This document shows positions 36,618 to 45,826 of a stretch of DNA of 64,000 nt, piece by piece (positions within the stretch are counted from its first letter, which is position 1; every line of letters starts with the position of its first letter). Both the position numbers and the translations under genes were made by a program. The stretch lies in NCBI GenBank assembly GCA_947475245.1, contig CANJLW010000009.1, positions 85,870-149,869 of the forward strand, written 5' to 3'. A model generated the notes under the pieces. The model was given only the letters and a program-made list of their open reading frames with translations. It was not told where the DNA came from and searched no databases. The stretch is from Acetobacteraceae bacterium. GTDB taxonomy: Bacteria > Pseudomonadota > Alphaproteobacteria > Acetobacterales > Acetobacteraceae.

Positions 36618-37718
36618 ATGGCTGAAGTTCGAGTTCGAAAAGTCGTCAAGGAATATGAAGGCGGCGTACAGGCGGTCAAAGGCATTGACCTCGATATCAA
36701 GGACCACGAATTTGTCGTGCTGGTCGGACCGTCCGGCTGCGGTAAGTCAACCACGCTGCGTATGATCGCCGGGCTGGAGGAAATCAGCTCCGGCGAGATC
36801 GAGATCGACGGAGAAGTCGTCAACGACGTACCGCCACGTGATCGCGATATCGCCATGGTGTTCCAAAACTACGCACTCTACCCGCATATGAGTGTGTTCG
36901 ATAATATGGCGTTCGGCCTGAAACTGCGGAAATTCTCCAAGGAGGAAATCAAGAAGCGCGTGGATGAAGCCGCTCGCATCCTTGATATCGCGCCGCTGCT
37001 CGATCGTAAGCCACGCGCACTATCGGGTGGTCAGCGTCAGCGCGTCGCGATGGGGCGCGCGATCGTGCGCAACCCCAAGGTCTTCTTGTTTGACGAACCG
37101 CTGTCGAATCTTGACGCCAAACTGCGCGTGCAGATGCGCACTGAGATCAAGAAGGTTCATCAGACGGTGAAGACCACCACCGTGTACGTGACGCACGATC
37201 AGATCGAGGCCATGACGCTGGCCGACCGCGTCGTTGTCATGAACGCAGGCATCATCGAACAGGTTGGCTCACCACAGGAGCTATACCATCACCCCAAGAC
37301 ACGCTTCGTGGCAGGCTTTATCGGCTCCCCGGCAATGAACTTTATGCCTTGCACGGTCGTCGAGGTTGGGGCCGGCCTCCACATCAAGATCAACGATAAA
37401 ATCGTGCTGCCGGTTCCGCCTGATCGTGTGGAGCGATATCGTCCGTTCAAAAATAAGAAGATGATCTTCGGGCTCCGACCGGAGCATCTTTTCGAGTATA
37501 CCGAACAGGGTAAGCCGGGTTGGACCCGGGTCGATATGCTGACCGACGTCGTGGAACCGATGGGTATGGAAACCATGGTGCACTTCTTCGTAGAAGGGAC
37601 CGCGATCTGTGCGCGGGTTGATCCGGCAACGCATGCCGCGCCGAACGAGTGGCTTGCCCTGACGGCAGACATGAACCAGATGCACCTGATGGAAGTCGAC
37701 AGCGGCAAAGTCGTTTGA
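36618..37718 (+). CDS. ABC transporter ATP-binding protein, second CUT1 importer (UgpC-like)
   Basis: A 366-residue ATPase with Walker A GPSGCGKST, signature LSGGQRQRVAMGRA, Walker B VFLFDEPLSNLD and VTHDQIEAM, with a C-terminal regulatory domain. It is a clear paralogue of the ATPase at 26886. It sits 42 bases after its permease partners. Because this set has no binding protein of its own, it may use the binding protein at 27986, or one encoded elsewhere. Confidence 0.92.
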   Translation: MAEVRVRKVVKEYEGGVQAVKGIDLDIKDHEFVVLVGPSGCGKSTTLRMIAGLEEISSGEIEIDGEVVNDVPPRDRDIAMVFQNYALYPHMSVFDNMAFGLKLRKFSKEEIKKRVDEAARILDIAPLLDRKPRALSGGQRQRVAMGRAIVRNPKVFLFDEPLSNLDAKLRVQMRTEIKKVHQTVKTTTVYVTHDQIEAMTLADRVVVMNAGIIEQVGSPQELYHHPKTRFVAGFIGSPAMNFMPCTVVEVGAGLHIKINDKIVLPVPPDRVERYRPFKNKKMIFGLRPEHLFEYTEQGKPGWTRVDMLTDVVEPMGMETMVHFFVEGTAICARVDPATHAAPNEWLALTADMNQMHLMEVDSGKVV

Positions 37719-37729
37719 ACCCGGCCCCC

Positions 37730-37753
37730 GGTAGGCGGCAATAGTCGCCTACC
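37730..37753. terminator. stem-loop after the second ABC operon
   Basis: GGTAGGCG (37730-37737) and CGCCTACC (37746-37753) form a perfect 8-bp stem with an eight-base loop, starting 11 bases after the ATPase stop. A T-run is absent, so it is terminator-like. Confidence 0.55.
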
Positions 37754-37973
37754 AAGCCGCCCTGCGCGATCCATTTCGAGCACGCCGACAGGTTTTGGCG
37801 CGGTGGGCGTCAGACAGCATGGGCGCAGCTTTCTGCCGTGAGATGATGGCGAATTCGATCATCCGCTTCGGTGCACGGGCGGCTTTGCAACAATCGACAG
37901 TCGGTTAGCCGCTTGTCGAGTCCGATTGCAACGCATAGGGTCCCCGGCGATTTATCACCGAAGGAGAGCCGTT

Positions 37974-38393
37974 ATGGTCGATGTTCCGAACCGTCCCGAA
38001 TACCAGAGTGACCTGTTCAAAAAGGGCCTGGAAGTACGGCGGGATGTGCTGGGTGGCGAATATGTAGACGGCTCCCTGGCCCGCGCGGACGATTTCAACG
38101 CCGTGTTCCAACAAATGACGACCGAAATCGCCTGGGGCATGGCCTGGACCCGTCCCGGTCTGGATCGCAAGACCCGCAGCATCATCAACCTCGGGATGTT
38201 GTCCGCGCTGAATCGCGGCGCGGAACTACGCCTTCATTTGCGCGCAGCCCTCACCAATGGCGTATCGCGCGATGAGATCAAGGAAGTGCTCATCCAGGTA
38301 GGTGCCTATTGCGGCATTCCGGCAGCGCTTGAAGCCTTTAAGATTGCGACTGAAGTGTTCAAGGCAGTCGACGACGCGGCTAAGGAAGGCTGA
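37974..38393 (+). CDS. carboxymuconolactone decarboxylase family protein
   Basis: A 139-residue protein of the PcaC/AhpD-like CMD family. The C-terminal motif, HLRAALTNGVSRDEIKEVL then YCGIPAALEAF, matches 4-carboxymuconolactone decarboxylase, although many members have other or unknown roles. The ATG at 37974 has AAGGAGAG about six bases upstream. No other protocatechuate-pathway gene is near; the next gene, 5 bases downstream, encodes a beta-hydroxyacid dehydrogenase, and the two are probably co-transcribed. Confidence 0.83.
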   Translation: MVDVPNRPEYQSDLFKKGLEVRRDVLGGEYVDGSLARADDFNAVFQQMTTEIAWGMAWTRPGLDRKTRSIINLGMLSALNRGAELRLHLRAALTNGVSRDEIKEVLIQVGAYCGIPAALEAFKIATEVFKAVDDAAKEG

Positions 38394-38398
38394 ATAAT

Positions 38399-39310
38399 AT
38401 GTCGGACAAACCCACCGTCGGTTTCGTCGGCGTAGGCAACATGGGTTGGCCCATGGCAGCGTGCCTTGTCAACGCCGGTTTCACGATCAATGTCGCCGAT
38501 GCGCGCAGGGAAGTTGCCAACAACTTCGTGCAACAGATCGGCGGTACGGCGCCCGACAGCCTCCGCCAACTTGCCGCAAGCTCCGACGTCATCATTACGA
38601 TGCTGCCGACCAGTGTCATCGTGGAAAACGTATTGTCCGGCGGCGAGGACAACGTGTTTGCCGGGATGAAACCGGGAACGGTTATCATCGAGATGAGTTC
38701 TGGGGTCCCTTCCGCGACGCAGGCACTGGCCGAAAAGGTCGCCGAATGGGGCGGCGTGATGATCGACGCGCCGGTTTCCGGCGGCGTTCCACGCGCCAAA
38801 ACCGGGCAACTGGCGATCATGGTTGGTGGCGATGGGGCAGTCATCGAAAGGATGATGCCTGTATTGTCGGCGATGGGTACTTCGGTGCTGCGCGCCGGCG
38901 ACGTCGGCGCGGGTCAGGCCGTCAAGGCTCTGAATAATATGGTGAGCACCGGCGGGTTCTTGATCGGCATCGAGGCCTTGCTGATCGGGCAGCGGTTCGG
39001 TCTGGATGCCGGCGTTATGACCGACGTGCTGAATGCGGCGACCGGTATGAACAATTCTACCGTCAAGAAATTCCGTCAGTTCGTGTTGTCTCGCAAGTTC
39101 GACGCAGGCTTCACGATGGGGTTATTGGCGAAAGACCTGTCGATTGCGATGCAGATCGGTCGAGAAACCGGCACCGCGGCACCGCTGTCCGCTCTCGTTA
39201 AGGAAATGATTGTCTCTGCCGAAACGATGTTCGGTCCGGGAGCCGATCACACCGAAATGGCGAAGTGGTGCGAGCGGCTGGTAGGAGATGAACTGACTAC
39301 CAAAACCTGA
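38399..39310 (+). CDS. NAD(P)-dependent beta-hydroxyacid dehydrogenase (3-hydroxyisobutyrate/tartronate-semialdehyde type)
   Basis: A 303-residue enzyme of the 3-hydroxyacid dehydrogenase family. It has the N-terminal Rossmann motif VGFVGVGNMGWPMAACL, the substrate-binding DAPVSGGVPRAKTGQLAIMVGG, and the catalytic lysine region GAGQAVKALNNMV. The family includes 3-hydroxyisobutyrate and tartronate-semialdehyde reductases; the exact substrate is not evident. It follows the CMD gene directly. Confidence 0.87.
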   Translation: MSDKPTVGFVGVGNMGWPMAACLVNAGFTINVADARREVANNFVQQIGGTAPDSLRQLAASSDVIITMLPTSVIVENVLSGGEDNVFAGMKPGTVIIEMSSGVPSATQALAEKVAEWGGVMIDAPVSGGVPRAKTGQLAIMVGGDGAVIERMMPVLSAMGTSVLRAGDVGAGQAVKALNNMVSTGGFLIGIEALLIGQRFGLDAGVMTDVLNAATGMNNSTVKKFRQFVLSRKFDAGFTMGLLAKDLSIAMQIGRETGTAAPLSALVKEMIVSAETMFGPGADHTEMAKWCERLVGDELTTKT

Positions 39311-39328
39311 AATTAGTATTCGTGATCA

Positions 39329-39356
39329 GCCCGGGTAGACCTGTGTCCACCCGGGC
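39329..39356. terminator. bidirectional terminator-like hairpin
   Basis: GCCCGGGT (39329-39336) and ACCCGGGC (39349-39356) form an 8-bp stem that extends inward through GAC/GTC to a CTGT tetraloop after one mismatch. It lies between the convergent dehydrogenase and grxD genes. No T-run follows. Confidence 0.65.
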
Positions 39357-39374
39357 CGATCGCATTGGAAACTG

Positions 39375-39707
39375 TCAGGCTTTCGTGCCGACACCCTTTT
39401 CCGTCAACATGGTCTCCAACTCGCCGGACTGAAACATCTCGGTCACGATGTCGCAGCCACCGACGAACTCGCCCTTGACATAGAGTTGGGGGATGGTCGG
39501 CCACTGGCTGAACTGCTTGATGCCTTCGCGCAGTTCGGCGTCCTCCAACACGTTGGCGGATTGAAAAGGGACGCCCATATGGGTCAGGATTTGGATGACC
39601 CGGGCGGAGAACCCGCATTGCGGGAACATCGGTGTGCCCTTCATGTAGAGCATGACCGCGTTCTGATCGATTTCGTTTTGGATGCGGGCGTCGATGGTAT
39701 CGGCCAT
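39375..39707 (-). CDS. grxD: monothiol glutaredoxin, Grx4 family
   Basis: A 110-residue monothiol glutaredoxin. The CGFS active site begins at Cys31 (PMFPQCGFSARV), followed by WPTIPQLYVKGEFVGGCDIV, which binds glutathione and the bridging [2Fe-2S] cluster. Such proteins carry and deliver iron-sulfur clusters, usually with BolA partners. It lies immediately downstream of bolA on the minus strand, consistent with that partnership. Confidence 0.96.
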   Translation of the reverse strand: MADTIDARIQNEIDQNAVMLYMKGTPMFPQCGFSARVIQILTHMGVPFQSANVLEDAELREGIKQFSQWPTIPQLYVKGEFVGGCDIVTEMFQSGELETMLTEKGVGTKA

Positions 39708-39729
39708 GATGGGCTCCTCTGAAGGTCTC

Positions 39730-39963
39730 TTATTCTGGGACGGATGTGGTTAGCGCAAGGGCGTGCAGCTCGCCACCCATGCGACCGCGCAAGGCGGCAT
39801 AAACAATTTGATGCTGACGGACGCGCGATAAGCCGCGAAATTGTTCCGACACAACGGTCGCGGCATAGTGGTCGCCATCCCCGGCAAGGTCATCAATCTT
39901 GATCCCTGCGTCCGGCAGTGCGGCCTTGATAAGCGCTTCAATTTCGTTCGCTTGCATTGCCAT
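39730..39963 (-). CDS. bolA: BolA family protein
   Basis: A 77-residue BolA-fold protein with the characteristic histidine region (DGDHYAATVVSEQFRG, then SRVRQHQIVYAALRGRMGGELHALAL). With the CGFS glutaredoxin next to it, it probably forms a [2Fe-2S]-binding heterocomplex. The ATG at 39963 is chosen because AGGAA lies about ten bases upstream and it begins five bases after the purL stop. The open frame extends upstream into purL. Confidence 0.93.
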   Translation of the reverse strand: MAMQANEIEALIKAALPDAGIKIDDLAGDGDHYAATVVSEQFRGLSRVRQHQIVYAALRGRMGGELHALALTTSVPE

Positions 39964-39967
39964 GCGA

Positions 39968-42166
39968 TCAAGGTTCCTGTTCGGAGCCGTCCATCCAGGA
40001 CGGGAAGAAGCGTTCATGCGCCGTTTTCAGCGCTGCGAGCGATATTGTACCGCCATCCGGCAATGTCAAATCCTGTCCTCCGGACGTACCCAGGCGAACT
40101 GCCGGTACGCCCGCGGTTTCTGCAAGACGAATCAGCGCCACCGAATCCGGCACCGCGACGATGTAGCGGGCCTGATCCTCACCGAACCAAAACGCGTGGC
40201 CGGGAATATCCCGCGGGTGCGCGGACAAGCGAGCACCGAAGCCGCTGGCCATCGCCATTTCAGCGATCGCAATCAGGATACCGCCGTCGGACACATCATG
40301 GCAGGCGCGGATCGTGCCGTTCAGGATGTGCGTGCGGACAAAATCGCCGTTGGTTCGTTCGGCCGTCAGGTCAACCGGCGGCGGTGCGCCGTCTTCCCGG
40401 CCTGCGATTTCCCGCAACCACAGAGACTGGCCGAGCCAGCCCTTGGTGGCGCCGATCAGGACGATGTCGAGCCATGGCGGCAAAGCGAGGCCTACGGCCT
40501 TGGAGACATCATCAAGCACGCCCAACCCGCCAATGGCCGGCGTTGGCAGGATCGCTCGGCCTTCGGTTTCATTGTAAAGGCTTACGTTTCCGGACACGAC
40601 CGGAAAGTCCAGTGCTTCGCAGGCGGCGGCCATGCCGCGGATCGCCGCGGCGAACTGGCCCATGATTTCCGGCTTTTCCGGGTTGCCGAAATTCATATTA
40701 TCGGTAATCGCCAATGGACGGGCACCGACCGCGGTCAGGTTCCGCCAAGCTTCCGCGACCGCCTGTGCGCCGCCCATTTCGGGATCGGCCAAGCAATAAC
40801 GCGGGGTGCAATCCGTGGTCAGTGCAAGCCCACGCCGCAACCCTTCCAATTTGACGATCGCGGCGTCGGCGGCGCCGGGCCGTTTTACGGTTTGCCCGCC
40901 GACGGTGCTGTCGTACTGGTCCCAGACCCAGCTGCGGGAGCACAAATCGGGACATGCGACTAGATGCTCAAGCGCGCGCGTAAGACCGAACCGATCCTCG
41001 ATCCGCGCGGGATTGAGTTTCTCCTGTTTCGGCGTTTCGGTCGTCGGACGTGTATAGAGCGGGGCCTGATCGCCGAGGGGAGCAAGCGGGATATCGGCTT
41101 CCACGATGCCATGGTGGCGCACGACGATACGACCGGTATCGGTCAGGTGACCGATGACGGCGAAGTCGAGTTCCCATTTGTCGAAAATTGCGCGCGCCAT
41201 CTCCTCCCGATCCGGGCGGAGGATGATCAGCATGCGTTCCTGGCTTTCCGACAGCATGAATTCGTATGCCGTCATGCCGGTTTCACGGGCCGGGACCTGA
41301 TCGATGTCGATTTCTATACCGACGCCGCCCTTGCCCGCCATTTCGACGGATGAACTGGTCAACCCGGCGGCGCCCATATCTTGAATGGCGACGATCGCGT
41401 CGGTTGCCATCAGTTCGAGGCAGGCTTCGATCAGCAATTTTTCGATGAAGGGATCACCGACCTGAACGGTCGGACGCTTTTCTTCAGAGTCAGCGCCAAA
41501 TTCGGCGGATGCCATGGTTGCGCCGTGAATGCCGTCGCGTCCGGTCTTCGAGCCAACGTAGACGACGGGGTTACCAATGCCCGCGGCCGCGGAGAGAAAG
41601 ATCTTGTCTTTGGACGCGATGCCGACGGTCATCGCGTTGACCAGTGGATTGCCGTCATAGGCTGGATGGAAGTTGATCTCACCACCAACCGTCGGCACGC
41701 CGACGCAGTTACCGTAGCCCCCGATGCCGCGTACAACGCCGTCGACGATACGGCGAGTCCGGGGGAGAGAGGGGTTGCCGAAGCGCAGTGCGTTCAGGTT
41801 CGCGACCGGGCGGGCGCCCATGGTGAAGACATCGCGCAGGATGCCGCCTACGCCAGTCGCCGCGCCCTGGTAAGGTTCAATGAAGCTGGGATGATTGTGG
41901 CTTTCCATCTTGAAAATGGCGGCCAGCCCGTCACCGATATCCACGACACCTGCGTTTTCGCCGGGGCCGTGGATCACCCATGGAGCCGTGGTCGGCAGTT
42001 GCTTGAGCCATACCCGAGAGGATTTGTAGCTACAGTGTTCTGACCACATGACGCTGAACACGCCCAATTCGGTCAGCGTCGGGGTACGTCCCATAATGTC
42101 GAGTACGCGGCTGTATTCCTCGGCGTTCAAGCCAAAGCTGCGCGCGAGCGCCTGATTGACTTCCAT
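39968..42166 (-). CDS. purL: phosphoribosylformylglycinamidine synthase subunit PurL
   Basis: A 732-residue small-type PurL, the ATP-dependent synthetase subunit that makes FGAM together with PurQ and PurS. Recognisable motifs include [33 protein letters not shown], and [21 protein letters not shown]. Its length is normal for the multi-subunit (not fused) form. The ATG at 42166 shares a base with the purQ stop (TGATG). Confidence 0.97.
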   Translation of the reverse strand: MEVNQALARSFGLNAEEYSRVLDIMGRTPTLTELGVFSVMWSEHCSYKSSRVWLKQLPTTAPWVIHGPGENAGVVDIGDGLAAIFKMESHNHPSFIEPYQGAATGVGGILRDVFTMGARPVANLNALRFGNPSLPRTRRIVDGVVRGIGGYGNCVGVPTVGGEINFHPAYDGNPLVNAMTVGIASKDKIFLSAAAGIGNPVVYVGSKTGRDGIHGATMASAEFGADSEEKRPTVQVGDPFIEKLLIEACLELMATDAIVAIQDMGAAGLTSSSVEMAGKGGVGIEIDIDQVPARETGMTAYEFMLSESQERMLIILRPDREEMARAIFDKWELDFAVIGHLTDTGRIVVRHHGIVEADIPLAPLGDQAPLYTRPTTETPKQEKLNPARIEDRFGLTRALEHLVACPDLCSRSWVWDQYDSTVGGQTVKRPGAADAAIVKLEGLRRGLALTTDCTPRYCLADPEMGGAQAVAEAWRNLTAVGARPLAITDNMNFGNPEKPEIMGQFAAAIRGMAAACEALDFPVVSGNVSLYNETEGRAILPTPAIGGLGVLDDVSKAVGLALPPWLDIVLIGATKGWLGQSLWLREIAGREDGAPPPVDLTAERTNGDFVRTHILNGTIRACHDVSDGGILIAIAEMAMASGFGARLSAHPRDIPGHAFWFGEDQARYIVAVPDSVALIRLAETAGVPAVRLGTSGGQDLTLPDGGTISLAALKTAHERFFPSWMDGSEQEP

Positions 42167-42852
42167 CACGCGGCCCCAACCAGTGCGTCGAACAGCGGCT
42201 TACCGTCAGCACAGCCCATCAGCGGATCAACCAGGTCCTCGGGGTGCGGCATCATGCCGAGCACCCGAAGATTCGGGCTGTATATGCCGGCGATGGAGCG
42301 CGCGCTGCCGTTCCTGTTGGTAACTGGGGTGACGTCACCAGTCTCGCTCGCATAGCGGAACGCGACCAAGCCTTCGCCTTCCAGGCGGTCCAGGGCCGCG
42401 GTGTCGGCAAAATAGTTGCCGTCGCCGTGCGCCATGACGGCACGGAATGTCCGCTGCTTTTGGTATCGGGCGGTAAACACAGTGTCGGAACGCTCCACGC
42501 GCAAATGACAATCCATCGACAGGAATCGCAGCGATGCGTTGCGCAGCAGGGCACCGGGCAGCAATCCGGCTTCGGTCAGGATCTGGAAGCCGTTGCAGAC
42601 GCCGAGGATGAAACCGCCTCGTTCAGCATGTGCGCGGATTGCGCCCATGACCGGCGAGCGCGCTGCCATGGCTCCGCACCGTAGATAGTCACCGTAACTG
42701 AAACCGCCAGGGAGTACGACCAAATCAAGTCCGGAAAGGTCGGTTTCCTTATGCCAGATCATGCGTGGTTTCACGCCCGAGGATGTCTCGAGCGCGATCG
42801 CCATGTCGCGTTCCCGGTTGATGCCGGGGAATACGACGATCCCTGCCTTCAT
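42166..42852 (-). CDS. purQ: phosphoribosylformylglycinamidine synthase glutaminase subunit PurQ
   Basis: A 228-residue class I glutamine amidotransferase. The nucleophilic cysteine is in [13 protein letters not shown], and the catalytic His/Glu pair in MMPHPEDLV. It supplies ammonia to PurL. It follows purS after six bases and overlaps purL, as in the canonical purC-purS-purQ-purL order. Confidence 0.97.
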   Translation of the reverse strand: MKAGIVVFPGINRERDMAIALETSSGVKPRMIWHKETDLSGLDLVVLPGGFSYGDYLRCGAMAARSPVMGAIRAHAERGGFILGVCNGFQILTEAGLLPGALLRNASLRFLSMDCHLRVERSDTVFTARYQKQRTFRAVMAHGDGNYFADTAALDRLEGEGLVAFRYASETGDVTPVTNRNGSARSIAGIYSPNLRVLGMMPHPEDLVDPLMGCADGKPLFDALVGAA

Positions 42853-42858
42853 TGGCCG

Positions 42859-43101
42859 TTACCCATCGATGGACACCTGGAAGCTTTCGATCACGGTATT
42901 CGCCAGAAGCTTGCGAGCCATGTCCTCGGCTTCCGCCTTTGCCTTGACCGGGTCTGTCTGCGCCAATTCCAACTCAATAATCTTGCCCGCGCGTACCATT
43001 CCGACGCCGGTGAAGCCGAGCGTGCCGAGTGCGTGGCCGATGGCCTTGCCTTGCGGGTCGAGGACACCGTTTTTGAGCATCACCGTGACGATGGCTTTCA
43101 T
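42859..43101 (-). CDS. purS: phosphoribosylformylglycinamidine synthase subunit PurS
   Basis: An 80-residue PurS with the consensus start [20 protein letters not shown] and the central [17 protein letters not shown]. It bridges PurL and PurQ in the FGAM synthase complex. The ATG at 43101 overlaps the purC stop by four bases; the longer open frame upstream is antisense-like extension into purC. Confidence 0.95.
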   Translation of the reverse strand: MKAIVTVMLKNGVLDPQGKAIGHALGTLGFTGVGMVRAGKIIELELAQTDPVKAKAEAEDMARKLLANTVIESFQVSIDG

Positions 43102-43862
43102 TGCATGGTCTCCGGCCCCTTCATATCTCGCATACCGGCCTCCGGGAGGATGCCCAGGCGCTTGGCAACTTCCTGATAGGCCTCTTCGACTTTGCCGAGG
43201 TCGCGGCGGAAGCGATCCTTGTCCATCTTTTCGTTGGTCTTGCTGTCCCAAAGGCGGCAGTTATCCGGGCTGATCTCATCGGCCAGGATGATGCGCATCT
43301 CGTCGTTTTCCCAGAGACGGCCGAATTCCAGCTTGAAGTCCACCAAAGTGATGCCGACGCCCAACAGCAGCCCGGACAGGAAGTCGTTGATACGAAGGGT
43401 CAGGGCAACCATGTCGTCGAGGTCGGCGGTACTGGCCCAACCAAAACAGGTAATGTGCTCTTCTGACACCATTGGGTCGTTCAGGGCATCATTTTTGAAA
43501 TAATACTCGATGATTGACCGTGGAAGGCGTGTGCCTTCCTGGAGGCCCAGGCGCTGAGATAGGCTCCCCGCGGCGACATTGCGTACGACCACCTCCAACG
43601 GAATGATCTCGACTTCCCGGATCAGTTGCTCGCGCATGTTCAGCCGGCGCACGAAATGCGTCGGAATGCCGATCTCACTTAACCTCGTCATCAGATATTC
43701 GCTGATACGGTTATTGAGGACGCCTTTACCGGTAATCACGCCTTTTTTTGCGCCGTTGCCGGCGGTGGCGTCGTCCTTGAAGTACTGCACAAGTGTGCCG
43801 GGTTCCGGCCCCTCGAACAGGATTTTGGCTTTGCCCTCATAGAGCTGGCGGCGACGGGCCAT
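43098..43862 (-). CDS. purC: phosphoribosylaminoimidazole-succinocarboxamide synthase PurC
   Basis: A 254-residue SAICAR synthetase with [16 protein letters not shown] at the N-terminus, [12 protein letters not shown], and the catalytic-site [10 protein letters not shown] and DNCRLWD motifs. It condenses CAIR with aspartate. The ATG at 43862 has AAGGGAA upstream and gives the standard N-terminus. It heads the leftward purC-purS-purQ-purL-bolA-grxD series. Confidence 0.97.
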   Translation of the reverse strand: MARRRQLYEGKAKILFEGPEPGTLVQYFKDDATAGNGAKKGVITGKGVLNNRISEYLMTRLSEIGIPTHFVRRLNMREQLIREVEIIPLEVVVRNVAAGSLSQRLGLQEGTRLPRSIIEYYFKNDALNDPMVSEEHITCFGWASTADLDDMVALTLRINDFLSGLLLGVGITLVDFKLEFGRLWENDEMRIILADEISPDNCRLWDSKTNEKMDKDRFRRDLGKVEEAYQEVAKRLGILPEAGMRDMKGPETMQ

Positions 43863-44029
43863 CTCGGATTCCCTTTGGTGGTCCACCCGGGGCGGGCGGA
43901 CAGCGGGGTATAGCAGCGGCGCACCCTGGGCAAAAGGCACGAATGGACGCCGATCGCCTATCGGTGGCAAAATCGACGCATTCGGCCGGAATCCTCGGCA
44001 TCGCTTTTTTGAAAGGTGCCGTCGGCCCG

Positions 44030-45037
44030 ATGAAGCAGCCCGTATGGCACCCGGATAGCCTCGCCGCCCGCATGCCGTTCCTGCACAGACGGGCAGCCCT
44101 GACGGCGGCGACACGCGATTTTTTCCTGACGCGCGGCTACCAGGAGGTTGAAACCCCGTATGCGGTCGCCGCTCCTGGCGAGGAGGTGCATCTACGCCCT
44201 TTCGAGACTCAACGGGTTTATCCTGACGGGCGGGAGGAGGCGCTGTATCTCCACACCAGCCCGGAATTTGCGATGAAGCGACTGCTGGTCGCCGGTGCCG
44301 GTCCGATCTTTCAGTTCGCGCGCGTCTGGAGGAATAGCGAGGGCAGCGCGCTGCATGCCCCCGAATTCACGATGTTGGAATGGTATCGCCCCGACCAGAC
44401 TTTGGCCGGGCTGATCGAGGAAACCACCGCGCTGATGCGCGCCGTATTGCCGCCCGTCGTAACCAGCCGCGGCATCACAACCGATCTGTCGCGCGTCGAA
44501 TGCCTGACTATGGCGGAAGCCTTCGAATACTACGCCCACGCGGACCTGCTCGGTACAGCCGATGACGCCGCGGCTCTGGCAGCTTCCGCAGGTATCAGAT
44601 TACGCGCCGGAGAGGACTGGGAAGACGTCTTCTTTCGGATCCTTCTCGACCGGGTGGAGCCGCGGATTGGCCGTGAGTGTCCGACATTCCTCACACATTG
44701 GCCGGTTGCACAAGCAGCCCTTGCGCGCCGTGACCCCGCCGATCCACGGGTCGCCGAGCGCTTCGAACTTTTCGTCTGCGGGATGGAACTGGCGAATGCG
44801 TTCGTTGAATTGACCGACCCTGTCGAACAGCGAGCGCGCTTTGCGATCGACCGCCATCGACGAGAGGCGCTCTATGGTCCCAGCTGGCCGTTAGACGAAG
44901 ACTTTCTTGCCGCCCTCTCCTTCGGTCTCCCTCCGTCCGCCGGTATCGCGCTCGGCTTTGATCGATTGGCAATGCTGGCCGGGGGGGCTGATCGCATCGG
45001 TCAGGTGCTTTGGCTACCCCCCGCCGATTTGGCTTGA
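44030..45037 (+). CDS. epmA: EF-P lysine aminoacylase EpmA (GenX/PoxA, class II LysRS paralogue)
   Basis: A 335-residue class II aminoacyl-tRNA-synthetase core lacking the anticodon-binding domain. Motif 2 is [26 protein letters not shown], split across about residues 98-123, and motif 3 is [12 protein letters not shown] near the C-terminus. In E. coli EpmA attaches beta-lysine to elongation factor P. No efp or epmB gene is in the window, so the substrate lysine form here is uncertain. The ATG at 44030 begins the family-like MKQPVWHPD; the frame is open farther upstream across purC. Confidence 0.88.
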   Translation: MKQPVWHPDSLAARMPFLHRRAALTAATRDFFLTRGYQEVETPYAVAAPGEEVHLRPFETQRVYPDGREEALYLHTSPEFAMKRLLVAGAGPIFQFARVWRNSEGSALHAPEFTMLEWYRPDQTLAGLIEETTALMRAVLPPVVTSRGITTDLSRVECLTMAEAFEYYAHADLLGTADDAAALAASAGIRLRAGEDWEDVFFRILLDRVEPRIGRECPTFLTHWPVAQAALARRDPADPRVAERFELFVCGMELANAFVELTDPVEQRARFAIDRHRREALYGPSWPLDEDFLAALSFGLPPSAGIALGFDRLAMLAGGADRIGQVLWLPPADLA

Positions 45038-45048
45038 CCGCCGGGTCC

Positions 45049-45062
45049 TTGATCCAGGTCAA
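45049..45062 (+). promoter_or_regulatory. FNR/CRP-family box upstream of ompW
   Basis: TTGATCCAGGTCAA differs at one position from the FNR consensus TTGAT-N4-ATCAA. It is centred 41.5 bases upstream of a start predicted from a TTCAAT -10 box at 45085-45090, the classic class II activator spacing. OmpW is FNR-controlled in enteric bacteria. Confidence 0.6.
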
Positions 45063-45097
45063 GGACGATCCATTCGGAAACCGCTTCAATCCCGGAC

Positions 45098-45116
45098 GTC
45101 ACGCGGTCCGCGTGAC
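45098..45116. promoter_or_regulatory. perfect 9-1-9 palindrome in the ompW leader
   Basis: GTCACGCGG-T-CCGCGTGAC is a perfect inverted repeat located 35 bases before the ompW ATG. Relative to the inferred promoter it would lie at the start of the mRNA, where it could be an operator or a 5' stem-loop. Confidence 0.5.
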
Positions 45117-45150
45117 GCAGTGAAGGCGCTCGGTGCGTCGGGGAGTTACG

Positions 45151-45819
45151 ATGAAGAGGTTGCTGTTTGCTTCAAGCCTTTTGACGGCTGTGGCGTGTTA
45201 CACTCCGGCCTTCGCGCAATCCATGTGGGACGCCGCGCCGGTCGGTAAGGCCGCCGGCACATTCATGATCAGAGCCCGAGCGATCGGCGTGATTCCGCAG
45301 AATTCCGACAGTTCCATTTCCGCGATTGGCGGACGGGTCGAAACCTCAAACGCTGCCGCGCCTGAAGTCGATTTCAGCTACTTCCTGACCGACAATATCG
45401 CGCTGGAACTGATCGCGGCGACGACAAAACACGATCTATATGCCGTGAACTCCGCACTGGCGCCGAATGGCAGCGCAAAGGTGGGCAGTACCTGGGTTTT
45501 GCCGCCGACCCTTCTGCTGCAATACCACTTTATGCCCAAGGAGCGTTTCAGCCCCTATGTCGGTGCCGGTCTGAATGTGTCGTTCTTCTACAACACGAAG
45601 CCGGTCGGTGGTGTGATCAATCAACTTGCCATGTCCAACAACGTCGGCGGGGCGATACAGGTAGGCTTCGACTACAACGTGGCCGGCAACTGGTTCCTGA
45701 ATATGGACGTGAAGCAGATATTCCTGAACACAACGGCCAGCGTAAACGGCGGCGCGGTGCGCGCGAAGACGGCGCTTAACCCAACCGTCGTCAGCGCGGG
45801 TATCGGCTACCGCTTCTGA
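45151..45819 (+). CDS. ompW: OmpW family outer membrane protein
   Basis: A 222-residue beta-barrel protein with a signal peptide (MKRLLFASSLLTAVACYTPAFA, cleavage near residue 22). It has the OmpW pattern of alternating strands: FMIRARAIGVIPQNSDSS, then YFLTDNIALELIAATTKHDL, PPTLLLQYHF and YVGAGLNVSFF, ending in GIGYRF with the terminal Phe needed for outer-membrane insertion. It may let small hydrophobic solutes cross the outer membrane. The ATG at 45151 has GGGAG upstream. Confidence 0.92.
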   Translation: MKRLLFASSLLTAVACYTPAFAQSMWDAAPVGKAAGTFMIRARAIGVIPQNSDSSISAIGGRVETSNAAAPEVDFSYFLTDNIALELIAATTKHDLYAVNSALAPNGSAKVGSTWVLPPTLLLQYHFMPKERFSPYVGAGLNVSFFYNTKPVGGVINQLAMSNNVGGAIQVGFDYNVAGNWFLNMDVKQIFLNTTASVNGGAVRAKTALNPTVVSAGIGYRF

Positions 45820-45826
45820 TCCTCGA

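Noticed and set aside
37974..38393. Protocatechuate (beta-ketoadipate) pathway
   Set aside because: A PcaC-like gene exists but pcaG, pcaH, pcaB, pcaD, pcaI and pcaJ were not found in the window.
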